NCBI GenBank assembly: GCA_965248815.1
Contig: CBDFKK010000001.1
Location: 1-64,000, forward strand
DNA: 64,000 nt
Direction of reading: 5' to 3'
From: CBDFKK01 sp965248815
GTDB lineage: Bacteria; Pseudomonadota; Alphaproteobacteria; SMXP01
Both the position numbers and the translations under genes were made by a program. Each line of letters starts with the position of its first letter. Positions within the stretch are counted from its first letter, which is position 1. The notes under the pieces were generated by a model. It saw nothing but the letters and a program-made list of their open reading frames with translations, made no database searches and was not told where the DNA came from. Shown in pieces: positions 60,613 to 64,000 of the stretch.

Positions 60613-62970
60613 CTATGACATTTTGGCGGCGCGCCAAACCCGTTCTGGCGTTGCGGGCATCTCGATGTCATCGACTCCAAGGGCATTGGTCAGTGCATTA
60701 ATCAAGGCCGGTGTCGCCGCGATGGCGCCGGCTTCGCCGCAGCCTTTAACCCCCAGGGGGTTTGATGGGCATTCGGTCACAGTCATCGCGACCTTGTAGT
60801 CGGGCAAATCGCTCGCACGGGGCATGCAATAATCCATATAGGAGCCGGTCAGCAGCTGTCCCGACGTGGTGTCGTAAATGCAACTCTCGTGTGCCGCCTG
60901 GCCGACCCCTTGTGCGATACCGCCGTGGACTTGCCCCTCGACGATCATAGGATTGATTACCGTCCCAAAATCGTCGACCGCGACAAAATTTACAATGTCG
61001 AACAGGCCCGTGTCCGGATCCACTTCAACTTCGCAAATATGACAACCGGCTGGAAAGGTGAAATTCTTCGGATCGTAAAACGTACTTTCTTTCAGCCCGG
61101 GCTCGATTTCGTCGGTAGGAAAATTGTGGCCAAGATAAGCTTGGAGGGCAACTTCCGCAAACTGAAGCGACTTGTTCGTTTCTTTAGAGGAAAAAATCCC
61201 TTCGTCGAATGCCACACTGTCTTCGTTGACGTCTAGCAAATGCGCGGCGATCTTTTTGGACTTTGCGATGATTTTGTCGCAACTCAGTGACAGAGCGCTC
61301 ATGCCGACAGGCGTCGAGCGTGAGCCATAGGTTCCCATGCCGAATTGGACTTTGTCCGTGTCGCCTTGAACGACTTCGACATTCTCAAAGGGAACACCGA
61401 GCCGTTCTGCCGTCAGTTGGGCATAAGTCGTTTCGTGGCCCTGGCCGTGTGAATGGCAGCCGCTAAATACCTCGACCGAGCCTGAGGGGTTAACGCGAAC
61501 TTCCGCGGACTCCCAAAGACCAATGCCCGACCCAAGAGAGCCAACCGCTTGCGATGGCGCTACGCCGCACGCTTCGATGTAAGTGGCAAGGCCAATGCCT
61601 CTTAATTTTCCACGGGCTTTGGCTTCTGCGTTCCGGACCTCAAATTCGGCATAGCCACTAAGTTGCAAGGCTTTGTCGAGAGACGCATCGTAGTCGCCGA
61701 TATCGTACGTCAATATGACGGGCGTTTGATGGGGAAACTCGCGGATGAAGTTTTGTCGGCGAAACTCCACCGGATCCTTTCCGAGTTCCCGTGCTGCACG
61801 ATCCATCAGGCGCTCAAGTAAGAATGTGGCTTCCGGCCGGCCGGCGCCGCGGTAGGCGTCTGTCGGCGTTGAATTGGCGTAAACCCCATCGACCTCACAG
61901 TAGATGGCGGGAATATTGTAAGGGCCCGACAAAACTGTTGCGTAAAGGATGGTTGGAACAACCGAGCCGACGCCGCCCAAATAAGCGCCAAGATTAGCGA
62001 TGGTCTTGACCCGCAGGCCCAAGATATTCCCGCTGTCGTCGAGCGCCAATTCGGCATGAGAAACGTGATCGCGGCCATGGGTGTCCGTGAGAAAAGACTC
62101 ACTGCGTTCCGCTGTCCACTTCACCGGACGGCTCACTTTTTTGGAGGCCCAGAGGCACACGATCTCTTCTGGATAAGTATTGATCTTGGAGCCAAATCCG
62201 CCGCCAACATCAGGTGAGATAACGCGCAATTTGTGTTCGGGCGCCAATCCAATGAAAGCCGAAATGATAAGCCGCGAAAGATGTGGAGCTTGGCTCGTCA
62301 CATGAAGTGTGTAGTGGTCATTGGAGCCGTCGTAGACGGCGACGCTGGCCCGGGGCTCCATAGCGTTGGGGACGAGGCGATTGTTAATCACGTCGATCGT
62401 TGTGACATGGGACGCTTTTGCTATGGCCGCGTCGGTGGCGTTTCTATCGCCGATTTCCCATTCGAAACACGTATTTCGCGGGGCAATGTCATGGACCTGC
62501 GGGGCGTTGGTATCCTGCGCGCGGGCAGTCGAAACGATAGCGGGCAGCTCGTCATAGTCGACATTGACTTGCTCGGCTGCGTCGCGGGCCTCGAGCGCTG
62601 ACTCCGCGATTACCACGGCGACGTGATCTCCTACATATCGTACGCGGTCCTCGGCCAGCATTGGATGGGCACCGGCCTTCATCTCGCTGCCGTCTTTTGA
62701 GTGAATCATCCAGCCGCAAGACAGAGTGCCCAATCCCTCAGCGGCCAAATCTTGGCCTGAAAGAACGGTGATCACTCCGGGCGCGGCGAGGGCGTCTGCA
62801 GCATCGACGTCGAGAATCTTGGCATGAGCATGAGGCGAGCGAACAAAGGCGGCAAAGGCTTGGCGCGGATGGCTGATGTCGTCGGTATATTGGCCTTGGC
62901 CCGTGATGAACCGAAAGTCTTCTTTTCGCCGGGCAGGAGAGCCGACGCTCGTTTCAGATGAGTTGGGCAC
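60613..62970 (-). CDS. coxL: Molybdenum hydroxylase large subunit (CoxL-like, form II)
   Basis: 785 residues, GTG start. Ald_Xan_dh_C domain and Mo-cofactor domain with GGGFGSK, the loop TDAYRGAGRPEATFLLERL, HSHGQGHETTYAQ and GCGEAGAIAA holding the catalytic Glu. The active-site loop is AYRGAGR, the form II signature; true CO dehydrogenases of form I carry AYRCSFR. Form II enzymes may oxidise CO weakly or other substrates such as aldehydes or N-heterocycles. Confidence 0.95.
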   Translation of the reverse strand: MPNSSETSVGSPARRKEDFRFITGQGQYTDDISHPRQAFAAFVRSPHAHAKILDVDAADALAAPGVITVLSGQDLAAEGLGTLSCGWMIHSKDGSEMKAGAHPMLAEDRVRYVGDHVAVVIAESALEARDAAEQVNVDYDELPAIVSTARAQDTNAPQVHDIAPRNTCFEWEIGDRNATDAAIAKASHVTTIDVINNRLVPNAMEPRASVAVYDGSNDHYTLHVTSQAPHLSRLIISAFIGLAPEHKLRVISPDVGGGFGSKINTYPEEIVCLWASKKVSRPVKWTAERSESFLTDTHGRDHVSHAELALDDSGNILGLRVKTIANLGAYLGGVGSVVPTILYATVLSGPYNIPAIYCEVDGVYANSTPTDAYRGAGRPEATFLLERLMDRAARELGKDPVEFRRQNFIREFPHQTPVILTYDIGDYDASLDKALQLSGYAEFEVRNAEAKARGKLRGIGLATYIEACGVAPSQAVGSLGSGIGLWESAEVRVNPSGSVEVFSGCHSHGQGHETTYAQLTAERLGVPFENVEVVQGDTDKVQFGMGTYGSRSTPVGMSALSLSCDKIIAKSKKIAAHLLDVNEDSVAFDEGIFSSKETNKSLQFAEVALQAYLGHNFPTDEIEPGLKESTFYDPKNFTFPAGCHICEVEVDPDTGLFDIVNFVAVDDFGTVINPMIVEGQVHGGIAQGVGQAAHESCIYDTTSGQLLTGSYMDYCMPRASDLPDYKVAMTVTECPSNPLGVKGCGEAGAIAATPALINALTNALGVDDIEMPATPERVWRAAKMS

Positions 62971-62973
62971 GGC

Positions 62974-63441
62974 CTAGCCTCTCATCTCGTCGGCGGCCGC
63001 TTTAATCGCGTGCACAATGTTCTGATAACCCGTGCACCGGCAAAGATTCCCTTCCAGCTCTTCGCGAATGGTTTTTTCGTCCAGATCTGGAATCCGCGTG
63101 ATCATGTCGACGGCGGACATGATCATACCGGGAGTGCAAAAGCCGCATTGCAAGGCATGGTGTTCTTTGAAAGCAGCTTGGACCGGATGCAACTTTTCGC
63201 CCTGTGCTAAACCCTCAATGGTCGTCACTTCTTGTCCCTCGGCCTGCTGAGCCAGAATCGTGCAAGACTTCACGGCAACGCCATTCATATGCACAACACA
63301 TGCGCCGCATTGGCTGGTGTCGCATCCGACATGGGTCCCCGTCAGACGCAAATGCTCGCGCAGGAAATGCACTAATAATGTACGCGGTTCAACGTCTGCG
63401 CTTTCTGGGCGACCGTTGACCGTCATCGATACGGCGGGCAT
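62974..63441 (-). CDS. coxS: Molybdenum hydroxylase 2Fe-2S subunit (CoxS-like)
   Basis: 155 residues, AGGAGG eight bases before the ATG. Ferredoxin-type cluster (CDTSQCGACVVHMNG) and helical second cluster (CGFCTPGMIM, CRCTGYQNIV). First structural subunit gene; three bases before coxL. Confidence 0.96.
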   Translation of the reverse strand: MPAVSMTVNGRPESADVEPRTLLVHFLREHLRLTGTHVGCDTSQCGACVVHMNGVAVKSCTILAQQAEGQEVTTIEGLAQGEKLHPVQAAFKEHHALQCGFCTPGMIMSAVDMITRIPDLDEKTIREELEGNLCRCTGYQNIVHAIKAAADEMRG

Positions 63442-63540
63442 TGCCGTTACCTCCTCTTGTCTTCAATTAAACCGACGGCGTATTTATTTCTCTTTATTTT
63501 GATGTGACAGACTCTTTGGCGGGATTGTGGATCACGTGAA

Positions 63541-64000
63541 CTAAAACGGGAGCCTATCAGCCAGAGCAACAACAATCAGCACGACAAGAATCAGACCTCC
63601 CATCCAAGCCCAAGAAGTGAGACCAATTTGTTTCTGTTCGCGAGGCGGTGTGGTGAGACCGGATGATGGAGAATGACTTGAGGCAGGATACACTTCCGAA
63701 GAGGTGACCAATTGGTCAAGTTCGTGGTCGTTTGAACCGCCGGACTCAACCAGCTTGGTAAACGTTTTAAAGAAGTCATCGGCCATTTTCTTGGCGGTCG
63801 AATCAATAAGTCTTTGCCCAATTTGTGCTAATTTGCCGCCGACTTGCGCGTTGACTTCATAGCGCAGGAGTGTTGCCGTTCCGTCTTCAGCTAAGTTGAC
63901 CTTTGCTCCTCCTTTAGCAAAACCAGCCGCGCCACCCTTACCTTCGCCAGAAATTATATAACTGACGGGGGGCTTCAACTCGGACAGTTCGACTTCTCCT
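63541..64000 (-). CDS. coxG: CoxG-like SRPBCC protein, N-terminus outside window
   Basis: The frame is open to the right edge, so the N-terminus is missing. An SRPBCC/CoxG domain (YIISGEGKGGAAGFAKGGAKV, EVNAQVGGKLAQIGQRLID) is followed by a proline/serine linker and one C-terminal TM helix (GGLILVVLIVVALAD), as in CoxG, which anchors CO dehydrogenase to the membrane in Oligotropha. Upstream of coxS on the same strand, 99 bases apart. Confidence 0.9.
   Translation of the reverse strand, partial: GEVELSELKPPVSYIISGEGKGGAAGFAKGGAKVNLAEDGTATLLRYEVNAQVGGKLAQIGQRLIDSTAKKMADDFFKTFTKLVESGGSNDHELDQLVTSSEVYPASSHSPSSGLTTPPREQKQIGLTSWAWMGGLILVVLIVVALADRLPF

Noticed and set aside
60613..62970. Bona fide form I CO dehydrogenase
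   Set aside because: The active-site loop is AYRGAGR and not AYRCSFR, so CO as the main substrate is not supported.
1..64000. CRISPR array, prophage or integrated plasmid
   Set aside because: No regularly spaced repeats, phage structural genes, integrase or replication genes were seen; mobile DNA is limited to two insertion sequences.

Overview
The window looks like chromosomal DNA of a Gram-negative alphaproteobacterium, probably free-living and aerobic. The evidence is the alaC-hom-glpX-recJ order beside a tRNA-Glu, a DUF2842 protein next to a CtaA/Cox15 heme A synthase, a class I PHA synthase, Sphingomonad/Rhodospirillales-type TonB receptors and a form II CO-dehydrogenase-like cluster. 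I cannot name an order or genus from sequence alone. No rRNA, CRISPR array, prophage or plasmid function was seen.

Layout. 0-7.6 kb: the end of an outer-membrane porin, a periplasmic c-heme protein (DUF3365) followed by a methyl-accepting chemotaxis protein, a single-domain globin, a CheY-like regulator, a large unknown protein and an ArnT-like glycosyltransferase. 7.6-17.6 kb: a lysine/alanine-rich protein, a flavoprotein dehydrogenase divergent from a methyltransferase, two tandem TonB-dependent receptors, a frameshifted glyoxalase-family gene and a small protein related to the lysine-rich one. 17.6-26 kb: heme A synthase, an aldo/keto reductase, an oprP-pstS phosphate operon behind a Pho box, an enoyl-CoA hydratase and ribosomal proteins L13 and S9. 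26-38 kb: feoAB behind Fur and FNR-like boxes, PHA synthase, an OmpA-type lipoprotein, alaC-hom-glpX-recJ and tRNA-Glu.

38-42.8 kb is a remodelled patch. A decayed IS3-family element joins the 5' end of a secreted-protein gene to an FGE-sulfatase-domain gene whose start has been lost. 42.8-52.1 kb holds two divergent gene sets around a 290-bp control region. One side carries two SDRs, a DUF1838 protein and a CbiX-like periplasmic protein; the other carries a UbiD-family decarboxylase and LutABC, facing a PanE-like reductase. I read this as an undescribed catabolic cluster. 52.2-55.1 kb is a TPR-sulfotransferase gene broken twice, by an intact IS3-family element with 4-bp target duplications and by an 8-bp tandem duplication. 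55.6-64 kb, all on the minus strand, has a halohydrin dehalogenase-like SDR, a glutathione peroxidase, and then a coxG-coxS-coxL-coxM-xdhC(N)-xdhC(C)-mocA operon for a molybdenum hydroxylase.

The main points of interest are: (1) an SDR at 55.7-56.4 kb carrying both diagnostic motifs of halohydrin dehalogenases; (2) two unrelated genes frameshifted by exactly the same kind of lesion, a perfect 8-bp tandem duplication; (3) the UbiD-LutABC/SDR/DUF1838 cluster; (4) the IS-generated chimeric junction at 38.6-40 kb; (5) two paralogues of an unnamed domain family; and (6) a heme sensor and chemoreceptor gene pair.
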